NCBI GenBank assembly: GCA_934254585.1
Contig: CAKQLF010000005.1
Coordinates: forward strand, 1 to 64,000
Source: an uncultured Alphaproteobacteria bacterium
GTDB taxonomy: Bacteria; Pseudomonadota; Alphaproteobacteria; RF32; CAG-239
Length of the DNA: 64,000 nt
Direction: 5' to 3'
In this document: piece after piece, positions 51,796 through 60,854 of the stretch
How positions within the stretch are numbered: the first letter of the stretch is position 1
Layout: the number at the start of each line of letters is the position of its first letter
The notes under the pieces: generated by a model
What the model was told of the DNA's origin: nothing
Seen by the model: only the letters and a program-made list of their open reading frames with translations
The model's database searches: none
Position numbers and translations under genes: made by a program

Positions 51796-53055
51796 ATGAT
51801 AAAGAAAATTGCTTTTTTTTGTGTTTCGGTTTTGACGTTGTTGCGTGTTTGTAGTGCTGAAGCGTCAACATCGTCTATTATGATTGATGCCGAAAATGGT
51901 GACGTTATGTATGAAATGAATGCTGATGAGCGTCGCTATCCGGCGTCATTAACCAAGTTAATGACCTTATATATCACTTTTAATGCTCTGGAAAATAATC
52001 ATATTAAACTGACTGACAAATTAAAAGTTTCACGGACGGCGGCAAATCGTTCGCCTTCCAAATTGGGAGTTCGTGCCGGCGAAACAATTACGGTTAAAGA
52101 CGCTATTATGGCGGTTATTGTTAAATCGGCTAATGATTGCGCCACAGTTCTGGCCGAACATTTTTCGCCAACCGAGGCCGATTTTGCCGTTTTGATGACT
52201 AATACGGCGCACAAACTGGGAATGAAACACACCACATTTAAAAATGCCTCCGGTTTACCTAATTCTCAGCAAAAAACCACAGCTCGCGATATGGCTGTTT
52301 TGGCTATGGCTGTATATCATCACTTTCCGCAATATTACAAGTGGTTTTCGGCTAAAAGCTTTCAATATAAAGGACGCACAATCGGCGGACATAATTATTT
52401 GCTAAAAACTTTTGCCGGTGCCGACGGAATGAAAACCGGTTACACCGCCGCTTCGGGGTATAATATCGTGACTTCGGCCAAACGCTCTGAAAAACGTGTT
52501 ATTGCTGTGACAATGGGACACAAAAGCGTGGCTGAAAGAGATAAAAAAGTTGCCAAAATGATGGATAAAGGTTTGAACTATATGCAGCAAGGCGGCGAAA
52601 TTAACTTGGCAATGCTGACAAAAGAGATAAACGGAAATTCCGTAACCGCCAAAAATAAAACGGCGAAATTAACTCGTGTGGCCTCTGTTCAAAAAACAAA
52701 CAAAATAAAATCTCAACCGGTTAAAGTGGCTAAAGCTCAGACTAAGGCCATTACGTCAACTCGTGTGGCGACGGCGGTGTCCAATGGCCGTTATGCGGTT
52801 CAAGTCGGCTCTTTTTCTGATTATAAACGCGCTCGTAATTATGCTTTGACGGTTAAAAATAAGTTGGCAAAAAAATATGCGGTTTATGATATTAAGGTTG
52901 AAAAAGTTAAAGCGGACAGTCGGACTGTCTATCGTTCAAAAGTTATCGGTTTAGCTAAAAACGATGCTAATACCATTTGCCGAAATATGAAACGCAGCAA
53001 TCAGGCTTGTTTGGTGACTGCCGACAGCGGCGCAATGAAAATGGCTCAACGCTGA
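51796..53055 (+). CDS. D-alanyl-D-alanine carboxypeptidase with SPOR domain
   Basis: 419 residues. Signal peptide ends about CSA-EA. S11 peptidase motifs: S-L-T-K (Ser51-Lys54), S-A-N-D (Ser111-Asn113), K-T-G (in DGMKTGYTAA, about 215). A basic linker (about 280-330) leads to a C-terminal SPOR domain (YAVQVGSFSDYKRARNYA) that binds denuded septal glycan. It trims pentapeptides in periplasmic peptidoglycan at the division site. Its TGA overlaps the ATG of the next gene. Confidence 0.93.
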   Translation: MIKKIAFFCVSVLTLLRVCSAEASTSSIMIDAENGDVMYEMNADERRYPASLTKLMTLYITFNALENNHIKLTDKLKVSRTAANRSPSKLGVRAGETITVKDAIMAVIVKSANDCATVLAEHFSPTEADFAVLMTNTAHKLGMKHTTFKNASGLPNSQQKTTARDMAVLAMAVYHHFPQYYKWFSAKSFQYKGRTIGGHNYLLKTFAGADGMKTGYTAASGYNIVTSAKRSEKRVIAVTMGHKSVAERDKKVAKMMDKGLNYMQQGGEINLAMLTKEINGNSVTAKNKTAKLTRVASVQKTNKIKSQPVKVAKAQTKAITSTRVATAVSNGRYAVQVGSFSDYKRARNYALTVKNKLAKKYAVYDIKVEKVKADSRTVYRSKVIGLAKNDANTICRNMKRSNQACLVTADSGAMKMAQR

Positions 53056-53726
53056 TGACTGTTCCGTTTATTGTTATAAGCAGTTCAAGGGCTGGTGTGG
53101 GTAAAACAACACTGGCCTTTAATCTTGTGACTGCATTGCTCCAAGATGGCTATAGGGTCGGAATTTATTCGAACGAGGCCGTAAGCTTTTTGCAAAAAAG
53201 AGAAGCTCAGTTCCAAAAAAATCTTAATTTAAAGATGCCGAAAGCCATCAGTAAGGCTGATTTGTTTGCAAAAAAAATTTCTGATTGCACGGTGATGGTG
53301 GTTGATGTGCCGACTGCCGATAACAGCGAGTTCGCAGATGTCTTTTCTCAGGCTCATACTCTGATAACCATAGCGCAAAATAAACAGGATATAGATTGGC
53401 AATTCAGCGATTCGTATTTGAATTTAATTTGGCAGACAAAAAAAAATCAGGCTGCCGTCGGTATTAAATGTCTAAATTGGGTTGTAGTGAAAAACAACTG
53501 GCCGTCGGTTGAAACTGATTGGGTCGATTTTAGCGAAAAACAAGCAAAAAGATTCGGGTTTCGATGTGCTCCGGCGTTGGAAAACCGTGAGGTTTATGCC
53601 CATATTGCAAATGGTTATGGGGCGGCAGATTTGGTAAATTCCAAAACTCTTAAAATGGCAATGGACGATGTTTATGCTCGGCGCGAATTGTTGGTTTTGG
53701 CCGATTTTATGTGGCAACATAAATAA
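53055..53726 (+). CDS. MipZ/ParA-like ATPase
   Basis: 223 residues from ATG 53055, overlapping the carboxypeptidase stop by one base (TGATG). Deviant Walker A: S-S-R-A-G-V-G-K-T-T near residue 10; a Walker A'-like VMVVDVPT at about 76. The segment LGFRCAPA-type (RFGFRCAPALENREVY) recalls MipZ, which places the division plane in alphaproteobacteria. It is shorter than Caulobacter MipZ (about 270). Coupling to a SPOR carboxypeptidase fits a division role. ParA-like functions cannot be ruled out. Confidence 0.7.
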   Translation: MTVPFIVISSSRAGVGKTTLAFNLVTALLQDGYRVGIYSNEAVSFLQKREAQFQKNLNLKMPKAISKADLFAKKISDCTVMVVDVPTADNSEFADVFSQAHTLITIAQNKQDIDWQFSDSYLNLIWQTKKNQAAVGIKCLNWVVVKNNWPSVETDWVDFSEKQAKRFGFRCAPALENREVYAHIANGYGAADLVNSKTLKMAMDDVYARRELLVLADFMWQHK

Positions 53727-53820
53727 ATGTGTCTAGCTTGCTAAAAAAACTTTACCTAGCCTTTTTTTTAATGATACATATATATATAAAAGAGTTTTAA
53801 TTATTAGAGGAGGGCTGTTA

Positions 53821-55440
53821 ATGCTTAAAATTGTAAAAACAACGCCGTATTCCGATATGAAAATGGGAACGGCAGGCTTGCGTAAAAAGTCAAAAGTGGT
53901 TTTGCAGGAAAATTATTTGGAAAATTTTGTGCAAAGCGTGTTTAATGCTATTGGCGGTGTTGAAGGTTTGACCTTTATTTTGGGCGGTGACGGACGTTAC
54001 TATAATAAAGTGGCTATTCAAAAAATTATGAAAATGGCGGCGGCAAACGGTATGAAAAAAATGATTGTCGGCCAGAACGGCTTTATCTCTACGCCGGCGT
54101 CGTCAAACATTTTGTTAATGAATAAAGCCGATGGTGGTTTTGTTCTCTCCGCTTCACACAATCCGGGGGGAATTAATGGTGATTTTGGTATAAAATATGC
54201 GGTGGCTTCCGGCGGTCAATGTCCGACATCAATCAGTGATAAAATTTATGAAATTTCTAAAACAATCGGTGAATATAAAACACTTGACGAACCTGATGTA
54301 GATTTAAGCCGCTTGGGTGTGCAAAAGTTAGGTAATATGGAAATTGTAATAATTGATCCGGTTAAAGATTATGTTGAAATGATGGAGCGTATTTTTGACT
54401 TTGCCGCCATCAAAAAATTGTTTGCCGATGGTTTTACAATGGTTTTTGATGCAATGAATGCCGTAACCGGACCTTATGCCCGTAAAATTTTTGAAGAAAT
54501 TTTGGGAGCAAAGGCAGGTTCGGTTGTGAATTATGTACCGATGGAAGACTTTGGCGGTTTGCACCCTGATCCGAATTTGATTTATGCTAAAAGTTTGGTT
54601 GACCTGATGTATTCTGATAAAGCTCCCGATTTTGGCGCGGCCAATGACGGCGATGGTGACCGCAATATGATTTTGGGTAAAAAATTTTTTGTGACTCCAA
54701 GCGATAGTTTGGCCATTTTGACTGATAATTATAAGCTTATTCCGGCCTATAAAAATGGTATTTTCGGCGTGGCTAAATCTGCGGCGACTTCAACTTCGGT
54801 CAGCAGAGTGGCAAAGGCGTTGGGTATCGGTTATTATGAAGTTCCGACCGGTTGGAAATATTTTTGTAATTTGATGGACAGCAAGCGCATTACTTTTTGC
54901 GGTGAAGAAAGTTTTGGCACGGGTTCCAGCCATATACGCGAAAAAGATGGAATCTGGGCGGTGCTGTTTTGGCTTAATATTATTGCCGCTACCGGTAAAT
55001 CTGTGCAGGAAATTACGGAAGACCATTGGAAAAAATATGGCCGTAGCTATTATATGCGCAACGATTATGAGGCTTTAGAGCCGGAAGTTGCCAACAAACT
55101 TATGGCGGATTTAGAGAAACGTTTGCCTGAGTTAAAAGGTAAAACTTTCGGACGTTACACGGTGGAAAATGCAGTGCCGTTTATTTATAATGATCCGGTT
55201 GACGGCAGTTCAACCAAAAATGGTTTAATTGTTTATTTCACCGATAAATCTCGCATAGTATATCGTTTGTCCGGTACCGGCACAAATGGTGCTACCTTGC
55301 GCGTCTATTTAGAGCGGTATGAAACTAAAGATTTGAACGAAAACGTTGAACAAATGCTTGAAAGTTTGGCCGAGGTATCTCGTCAAATCGGTGAAATTAC
55401 CGAGCGCACAGGCAAGGTTAAGGCTGACGTTTTGACTTAG
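53821..55440 (+). CDS. pgm: Phosphoglucomutase
   Basis: 539 residues, alpha-phosphohexomutase. Phospho-Ser in SASHNPGG (about 104-111); metal loop D-G-D-G-D-R; sugar motif GEESFGTGSSH; phosphate-binding RLSGTGTNGATLR near the end. Length and GTAGLRKK start fit glucose-type Pgm. It interconverts glucose-1- and glucose-6-phosphate, which links glgP to glycolysis and supplies sugar nucleotides. GGAGG precedes the ATG. Confidence 0.93.
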   Translation: MLKIVKTTPYSDMKMGTAGLRKKSKVVLQENYLENFVQSVFNAIGGVEGLTFILGGDGRYYNKVAIQKIMKMAAANGMKKMIVGQNGFISTPASSNILLMNKADGGFVLSASHNPGGINGDFGIKYAVASGGQCPTSISDKIYEISKTIGEYKTLDEPDVDLSRLGVQKLGNMEIVIIDPVKDYVEMMERIFDFAAIKKLFADGFTMVFDAMNAVTGPYARKIFEEILGAKAGSVVNYVPMEDFGGLHPDPNLIYAKSLVDLMYSDKAPDFGAANDGDGDRNMILGKKFFVTPSDSLAILTDNYKLIPAYKNGIFGVAKSAATSTSVSRVAKALGIGYYEVPTGWKYFCNLMDSKRITFCGEESFGTGSSHIREKDGIWAVLFWLNIIAATGKSVQEITEDHWKKYGRSYYMRNDYEALEPEVANKLMADLEKRLPELKGKTFGRYTVENAVPFIYNDPVDGSSTKNGLIVYFTDKSRIVYRLSGTGTNGATLRVYLERYETKDLNENVEQMLESLAEVSRQIGEITERTGKVKADVLT

Positions 55441-55449
55441 GGTGAAACT

Positions 55450-58092
55450 ATGCTTAAAGACATAAACAAACGGCGTCCCGACAGACAGCTTGAAAGAAAT
55501 TTGGTCTTTCTGGCTTATGCTATTATGCTTATGTCTTTAAGCTTGTTTGCTCTGTTTTTATATCCGCAGTACACTTTTTATGTTATCATATCTATTGTGG
55601 TTTGGAATATCATCTGTATTCTTGTCACAATCAGAATTTTGAAGGTTAGCGAAAATGCCATAGGCTTTGGGGCATTGGCGGCGGAAATCTTAAACGATAA
55701 GACCAAATATCAGCGTGTAGATAACGCGGCGGGTTTGCCGATTTTGGCCAACAAGGCGGCAATTGATTATTTTAAAAATGAAACTGTGTTAGATTTTTTG
55801 GAGCACAACATAATCGATTCTGCAGCCAATAAGTTGGATTTGCAAAAACTGTCGTCGGCGGTGAATAAGTTACAGGAAACCACGGTCAGAGTTTCTATAA
55901 ATCCCAATAAAAATAGCGTCTTTGTGGCCGAAGAATGGTTGAAAGTGCAGGTTAAGCCCATTTATCTGAATAAAGCTGATATTTTTGAAGATGAATTTTC
56001 CCTAAATAAAATCCGCAAGGAAACCTATATTTTTTGGACGGTTGAAAATATTACTTCATATAAAAATATGGAACAGGTTTATCAAGATGAAATGTCGTCG
56101 TTGCATAATTTTTTAGATTTTCTGCCGGTGGGACTTTACACTTGCGATAATACCGGCAAAGTGGAATATTTAAACAATACTTTGGCCTCTTATTTGAACA
56201 TAGATAAAAATGACGCCATCGGTCGTAAAATTGACGATTTTGTGGCTTATAAACCTGAAGAGTTGCATAATAATACCGGCGAGTTTAACGGTAACATAAT
56301 GTTTAAGACCGCGCACGGAACTGTCGAAGCCTTTGTGCGTCAGCAAAATGTGCGTGAAAATTCAGAGCTGAAAACTCGTGGCGTGGTTATTTGGAATTTG
56401 CCGAATGATAAAATATTGAAACAGAACTTAAATGAAATAACCGACAAATTTGAGTGGCTGTTCAATACTGCTCCGGTGGGAATTATCTTTGCGGATAAAC
56501 AACAAAAAATTATTGAAGTCAACCAACATATTTCAGAGATTTTTGAAAAATCCGCCGCAGAAATTATGCACAAAAAGGTTTGTGACTATTTTAAAGATGA
56601 AGTAAAATCCAAAGTTAAATCGGCTTTTGTTGAATATGCAAAAAATAAAAGTGAAGAATATGACTTTGAGGCAACTTTGGCGTTTACAAAAGAAGAAAAG
56701 ATTATTCATTTGCATCTTTGCCCAATGATTAGACACTATTCAAACAGCAATGGTGAAATTGAGGGTATGATTATGTATATTGTCGATACCACCAATAAAC
56801 GTAATTTGGAAATGCAAGTGGCTCAGGCGCAAAAAATGCAGGCATTCGGACAGTTGGCCGGCGGAGTTGCGCACGATTTTAACAATTTGTTGACAGCGGT
56901 CATCGGTTATTGCGATTTATTGATACAGCGTCACGGCGTGGGCGACCCGTCGTTTTCCGATTTAACTCAGCTCAAGCAAAATGCTACTCGCGCGGCCAAT
57001 GTGGCGCGTCAGTTGTTGACAATTTCTCGCAAGCAACCGCTGAATCCAAAGTTGATAGACGTAACCGAAGCTTTTACGGAAATAGACCACCTGCTTTCAC
57101 GGCTGATTGGCGAACAAATAAGTTTCCAAATAAACTATGCTCCGGATTTGGGCTATATCAGAGTTGACCCTGTACAGTTTTCACAAGTAATGATAAACTT
57201 AGCCATTAATGCTAAAGACGCTATGAACGGCAAAGGAACGCTGACAATTTCTACCAGAGGCGAGCGTTTGGCTGAGCCATATCATTTTGGTGCAGATATC
57301 ATAAAACCCGGTGATTTTGTGGTTATAAGCGTTACTGACACGGGGTGCGGTATTCCGCCGGAAAACTTAAATCGTATTTTTGAACCGTTCTTTTCAACCA
57401 AAAAGAATGTGGTTGGTTCCGGTACGGGCCTCGGACTGGCAATGGTTTACGGGATTGTTCGGCAAACTGAAGGTTTTGTTAAAGTTCATAGTGAAGTGGG
57501 CAAGGGAACGACTTTTGAAATTTATTTACCGGCCTATGAAAGTGATAAGATAGAGAAAAAAGCAGATGAAGAGACAGAAGAGATAATTCGCGATAGAGCC
57601 GGAAATGCGGTGTTGAAAACAGTTCCGAACGGAATTAAGACCTTGGGCGTAAATCAAAAACCGGTTCTGGGTATGAATGTGTCGGCTTTTGATAGTTTAC
57701 GCCGCTTGTCGGCAAATTCTGACGAAATCAAAATTCTTTTTGTTGAAGATGAAAACGCCGTTCGCACGGTGGGCGTGCGCGGTTTACGGCGTAAAGGTTT
57801 TCAGGTTGTGGATTGCGTCTCGGCCGAAAACGCTTTAGAACACATTAAAAATGGCGAAAAATTTGATATGATGATAACGGATATGATGATGCCCGGAGTG
57901 AGTGGAGCCGAGTTGGCGAAAATAGTTCATCAAAAGTATCCGGAAATGAAAATAATTTTGGCGTCGGGATATTCGGAAGAAATAGCTTGTAAAGAGTTGG
58001 CCGGTTCATCAGATTTTTATTTTATGAGCAAGCCTTACAGTTTGGAAGATTTGCATCAAAAAGTTCAGGAAGTGTTGGCTAAAAATGATTGA
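55450..58092 (+). CDS. cckA: Cell-cycle hybrid histidine kinase CckA
   Basis: 880 residues. Two membrane helices (about 19-65), two PAS domains (about 205-320 and 325-440), HisKA with the phospho-His in GGVAHDFNNLL (about 475), HATPase (about 560-695; DTGCGIPPENL, GTGLGLAMVYGI), and a C-terminal receiver (about 757-878) with Asp in MMITDMMMPG. This architecture and H-box are those of CckA, which phosphorylates CtrA and CpdR through ChpT. It begins 9 bp after pgm and its end overlaps hdaA. Confidence 0.93.
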   Translation: MLKDINKRRPDRQLERNLVFLAYAIMLMSLSLFALFLYPQYTFYVIISIVVWNIICILVTIRILKVSENAIGFGALAAEILNDKTKYQRVDNAAGLPILANKAAIDYFKNETVLDFLEHNIIDSAANKLDLQKLSSAVNKLQETTVRVSINPNKNSVFVAEEWLKVQVKPIYLNKADIFEDEFSLNKIRKETYIFWTVENITSYKNMEQVYQDEMSSLHNFLDFLPVGLYTCDNTGKVEYLNNTLASYLNIDKNDAIGRKIDDFVAYKPEELHNNTGEFNGNIMFKTAHGTVEAFVRQQNVRENSELKTRGVVIWNLPNDKILKQNLNEITDKFEWLFNTAPVGIIFADKQQKIIEVNQHISEIFEKSAAEIMHKKVCDYFKDEVKSKVKSAFVEYAKNKSEEYDFEATLAFTKEEKIIHLHLCPMIRHYSNSNGEIEGMIMYIVDTTNKRNLEMQVAQAQKMQAFGQLAGGVAHDFNNLLTAVIGYCDLLIQRHGVGDPSFSDLTQLKQNATRAANVARQLLTISRKQPLNPKLIDVTEAFTEIDHLLSRLIGEQISFQINYAPDLGYIRVDPVQFSQVMINLAINAKDAMNGKGTLTISTRGERLAEPYHFGADIIKPGDFVVISVTDTGCGIPPENLNRIFEPFFSTKKNVVGSGTGLGLAMVYGIVRQTEGFVKVHSEVGKGTTFEIYLPAYESDKIEKKADEETEEIIRDRAGNAVLKTVPNGIKTLGVNQKPVLGMNVSAFDSLRRLSANSDEIKILFVEDENAVRTVGVRGLRRKGFQVVDCVSAENALEHIKNGEKFDMMITDMMMPGVSGAELAKIVHQKYPEMKIILASGYSEEIACKELAGSSDFYFMSKPYSLEDLHQKVQEVLAKND

Positions 58093-58840
58093 AATTGAAG
58101 AAGATGAAGAATTAAAACAGATTCCTTTTGATTTTGTGCCGCGTACTTACATGGGACGTGAAGATTTTATGGTGGCTCCGTGCAACCGCGAGGCTTTTAA
58201 TATGGTCGATTCGTGGCCGAAATGGTTGACGCAGGGACTTATTGTTTATGGCCCAAAGGGCAGCGGTAAATCTCATTTGGCTCATTTGTTTGCCGATAAA
58301 GTGAAAATTTTTGCAGATAAACCTTTGAAAGTTTCATTGATTGACGCTGCGCGGATTAACTTGCGCAATGTTAATAAAATAGCCGGTGAGAATCAAAGTA
58401 TTGTGGTGGAAAATTTAACCCCGAAAGCTAATGCCGAAGCCTTGTTTCATCTGTTTAATATATATAACACGGAAGGACGATATATGCTCTGGACGGCGGA
58501 AACGGCTCCTGTTAGAATGAATTTTCCGCTAAAAGATTTGCAGTCGCGACTAAATATGCTGCCAAGTGTTGAAATAAAAGAGCCTGATGACTTGATGTTG
58601 CAGACATTAATTGTTAAATTATTTAATGACCGGCAAATTTTAATAAGTCCTGACGTTTTAAATTATATTGTAAATAACGCGCCGCGTTCTTTTGAATATA
58701 TCGAAAAATTAGTTGAAGAATGTGACAATATTTCGCTTGCATATCAATGTGCTGTTAATTATAATGTGGTTAAAAAGTCTATGGAGATTTTGGCACAAAA
58801 TAATAATTGCCAATTGGATTTATTTGGAGATTTAATTTAA
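58085..58840 (+). CDS. hdaA: HdaA-type DnaA regulatory inactivator
   Basis: 251 residues. DnaA-like AAA+ protein without the DNA-binding domain: Walker A YGPKGSGKSHLAHLF (about 57-71), a weak Walker B (SIVVENLTP), and sensor-like F-P-L-K-D-L-x-S-R-L-N. The N-terminus lacks the clear clamp-binding motif of Escherichia coli Hda, although QIPFDF (about 12-17) may serve; Q-L-D-L-F at the C-terminus is clamp-motif-like. HdaA with the clamp promotes DnaA-ATP hydrolysis. Overlaps cckA by 8 bp. Confidence 0.85.
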   Translation: MIEIEEDEELKQIPFDFVPRTYMGREDFMVAPCNREAFNMVDSWPKWLTQGLIVYGPKGSGKSHLAHLFADKVKIFADKPLKVSLIDAARINLRNVNKIAGENQSIVVENLTPKANAEALFHLFNIYNTEGRYMLWTAETAPVRMNFPLKDLQSRLNMLPSVEIKEPDDLMLQTLIVKLFNDRQILISPDVLNYIVNNAPRSFEYIEKLVEECDNISLAYQCAVNYNVVKKSMEILAQNNNCQLDLFGDLI

Positions 58841-58857
58841 TTAAGGGGGAAAATTTT

Positions 58858-59583
58858 ATGAAAAACTTTGACTTTTTATTGACTAAAAAATGGGTCGGCG
58901 CATTACTGTTTTTGATATTTAGCGTTTGTTATTCATTATATATGAGTTCAACAATCAATAGAGAGGTGACGAATCTTATGCCGGCGGTTAAGGCCAGCGC
59001 AAGTGATTTCTTGCCGATTACGATTGAAAAAGGTATGATTTCTAAGCCGGAAAATACCTTAATTGAAAAAACTTACGGCGATGCCGGCGAGCAGCTTAAA
59101 ATTGTTTTGGATACCCGTACGGAAGAATTTGACCCGTCTAATTTAACCGAAAGCGGAATTTATGTCAGCCGTTCTGCTGTTTACAGTGTTAATGCCGCAA
59201 AAAATGAAGTGCGGATTAACAGTTTGCGCGATGTTCCGAATATGGTTATAGATGAAGATGTGTTGAATACAGTTGTTTCAACAATTGAACAATATATATA
59301 CCCGACTGTATTGGCAATAGTAGCATCTTTTCTTGTAATTTGGGGACTGATTGTTATGGGAATTTATTCTCTGGTTTTACACTGGATTATGTCAGCTGTT
59401 TACAAAGCTCCGTATCGCCGGACTTTGCGCCTGACTGTGTATAGCTACATCGTGTTCAGCCTGATTGGTATGGTTATAAAAATATCCAGTCCGTTTATGC
59501 TGGGTTTTGTTTTTGCTCTGGCGGTAAATATTCTTGTAAATTCTTGGCTTAAAAAGCAAGTAGTTGCCGAAAAGACAGCTTAG
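58858..59583 (+). CDS. DUF1189-like membrane protein
   Basis: 241 residues from ATG 58858 (AAGGGGGA upstream). One N-terminal membrane helix (VGALLFLIFSVCYSLYM), an extracytoplasmic domain with I-E-K-G-M-I-S and I-V-L-D-T-R, and three C-terminal helices. This arrangement and the D-T motif resemble DUF1189 proteins, whose function is unknown. It is the last gene of the cckA-hdaA unit, followed by a terminator. Confidence 0.6.
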   Translation: MKNFDFLLTKKWVGALLFLIFSVCYSLYMSSTINREVTNLMPAVKASASDFLPITIEKGMISKPENTLIEKTYGDAGEQLKIVLDTRTEEFDPSNLTESGIYVSRSAVYSVNAAKNEVRINSLRDVPNMVIDEDVLNTVVSTIEQYIYPTVLAIVASFLVIWGLIVMGIYSLVLHWIMSAVYKAPYRRTLRLTVYSYIVFSLIGMVIKISSPFMLGFVFALAVNILVNSWLKKQVVAEKTA

Positions 59584-59608
59584 TTAGCCTGAAACGTAGA
59601 AAATAAAT

Positions 59609-59643
59609 AGCCTCGGATAGTTAAATCACGAGGCTGTTTTTTT
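59609..59643 (+). terminator. Terminator of the cckA-hdaA unit
   Basis: Stem AGCCTCG/CGAGGCT (59609-59615 with 59629-59635), then G and seven T. From here to about 59892 I see no convincing gene. Confidence 0.88.
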
Positions 59644-59892
59644 ATATTTCTTCCGAAAAAATATGGATTTTACTTTGGTTGGGGAATTTTTTATAAATAA
59701 AAAACAAATTAATACCAATAAACAAGATGCAAAAATGTCGGTTAAAAAAATAATATTTTTTCCGGAATTGGTTAAGTTTTGTAAAAAATCCAGACATTGT
59801 AATTTCCAAAAAAGTCAATTTTTCATACTGATAAATATAAACTAAAGATTAGTCAATAAAAATATTTGTCGGTTAGGATTTTTTTATTTTTC

Positions 59893-59922
59893 TTGATTAA
59901 TTGCCGCAATATCAGTTATAAT
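59893..59922 (+). promoter_or_regulatory. Promoter of pilin-leader RNA copy C
   Basis: TTGATT (59893-59898), 18-bp spacer, perfect TATAAT (59917-59922); the RNA 5' hairpin begins 7 nt later. Confidence 0.7.
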
Positions 59923-59928
59923 AAATTC

Positions 59929-60117
59929 GCATTAAAAATGCAGGGCGTCAGAAACCCTTTCTGTATCAGTCGTTATGCATAGCGACTTAAATTTTATTAT
60001 GCCGATTTTCTGTTTTGGACGGATGTCGGCTAAATAAGGCTATGAGCTGAATAAGCCGAGCCGTTAGATACAGTACGGTTTCTGAACATCCGCCCGCTTC
60101 TAAGCGGGTTTTGTTTT
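59929..60117 (+). ncRNA. Structured pilin-leader RNA, copy C
   Basis: The clearest copy. 5' hairpin GCATT/AATGC (59929-59933, 59937-59941); hairpin AGGGC..CCCT with loop TCAGAAACC (59948-59956) complementary to GGTTTCTGA (60077-60085); long-range helix CTGTATC (59961-59967) with GATACAG (60067-60073); hairpin AGTCGTTAT/ATAGCGACT; hairpin GCCGAT/GTCGGC; nested GGCT/AGCC stems; CGGATGT with ACATCCG; terminator CCCGCTT/AAGCGGG (60093-60099, 60102-60108), then TTTTGTTTT. Pilin ATG at 60150. Confidence 0.9.
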
Positions 60118-60149
60118 ATGTATAGCAAAATTAAACGGAGTTAAGAGGT

Positions 60150-60764
60150 ATGTACAGAAGTTTTGATAAAGGCCGCTCGATGATAGAAATGTTGGGTGTT
60201 CTGGCGATTATCGGTGTTCTCTCTGTCGCCGGAATTGCCGGCTATTCCAAGGCGATGGAAAAATGGAAAATAAATAAGACTATCAGTGAATATTCAATGT
60301 TTGCGACAAATGTAATCGGTTATGTCACCGAGTTTAACAAACTGAACAGCAGCGGCAATCAATATCCAATGGTTCAGACCGTGAAAGCACTTGGTTTGGT
60401 TCCCGAAACCTGGGATACACTTAGTGTGCAAGATATGAGGGATACTTTGGGAAATCAGGTGGGAATTTTCGTGCGCTCCGGACATTTGCAGCTCGAAATA
60501 AGACAGGGGAAAGAAAACATAATGACTTCCCGTAAGTTTTGCGAGGCAGTGCTTCGAGATTTTGCTCAGCCTTTAAGCAACACCTTATATATGGTTAATT
60601 TTTTTCGATGGAATAATCCGGCAAGCTATTATTACGGCAACGCTTATTGTGCAGAAGAAAAGAAATGTCTGCGAAATTTAACTCCTGTTGAGATTAATCA
60701 GCTATGCAATTCGTGTATAAACGACGAAGGTACAAGATATTGTTCTCTTATTTTATATTTTTAA
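60150..60764 (+). CDS. Type IV prepilin-like protein with C-terminal CxxC motif
   Basis: 204 residues. Leader MYRSFDKG, then R-S-M-I-E and MLGVLAIIGVLSVAGIAGY. It shares FCEAVLRDFAQPL and FFRW with the pilin at 50600, to which it is closest, and ends C-L-R-N-L-T-P-V-E-I-x3-C-N-S-C with a later Cys. Preceded by RNA copy C. Likely a minor pilin or pseudopilin stabilised by disulfides in the periplasm. Confidence 0.9.
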   Translation: MYRSFDKGRSMIEMLGVLAIIGVLSVAGIAGYSKAMEKWKINKTISEYSMFATNVIGYVTEFNKLNSSGNQYPMVQTVKALGLVPETWDTLSVQDMRDTLGNQVGIFVRSGHLQLEIRQGKENIMTSRKFCEAVLRDFAQPLSNTLYMVNFFRWNNPASYYYGNAYCAEEKKCLRNLTPVEINQLCNSCINDEGTRYCSLILYF

Positions 60765-60795
60765 AAAAATTAAAGTACATATTTGACAAGCATAA

Positions 60796-60835
60796 AAAAA
60801 ACTCCGTCTTTTGCGGCGGAGTTTAGTTTTTTGAG
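60796..60835. terminator. Bidirectional terminator
   Basis: Stem AACTCCG/CGGAGTT region with A-run before and TTTAGTTTTTT after; on the minus strand eight T follow. It serves the pilin (+) and the oxidoreductase gene (-). Confidence 0.85.
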
Positions 60836-60854
60836 GTTAAAGGTTTATAAAAAC

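Noticed and set aside
59663..59845. 60-codon open frame between the hdaA unit and pilin RNA copy C
   Set aside because: Very Lys/Ile/Asn/Phe-rich as expected from AT-rich DNA, no ribosome site, no domain.
59929..60117. Pilin-leader element as a cyclic di-GMP riboswitch
   Set aside because: The function would fit, but I do not see the conserved bases or the two-helix tetraloop-receptor layout of the class I aptamer, and size and pseudoknots do not fit class II. A model search would decide.
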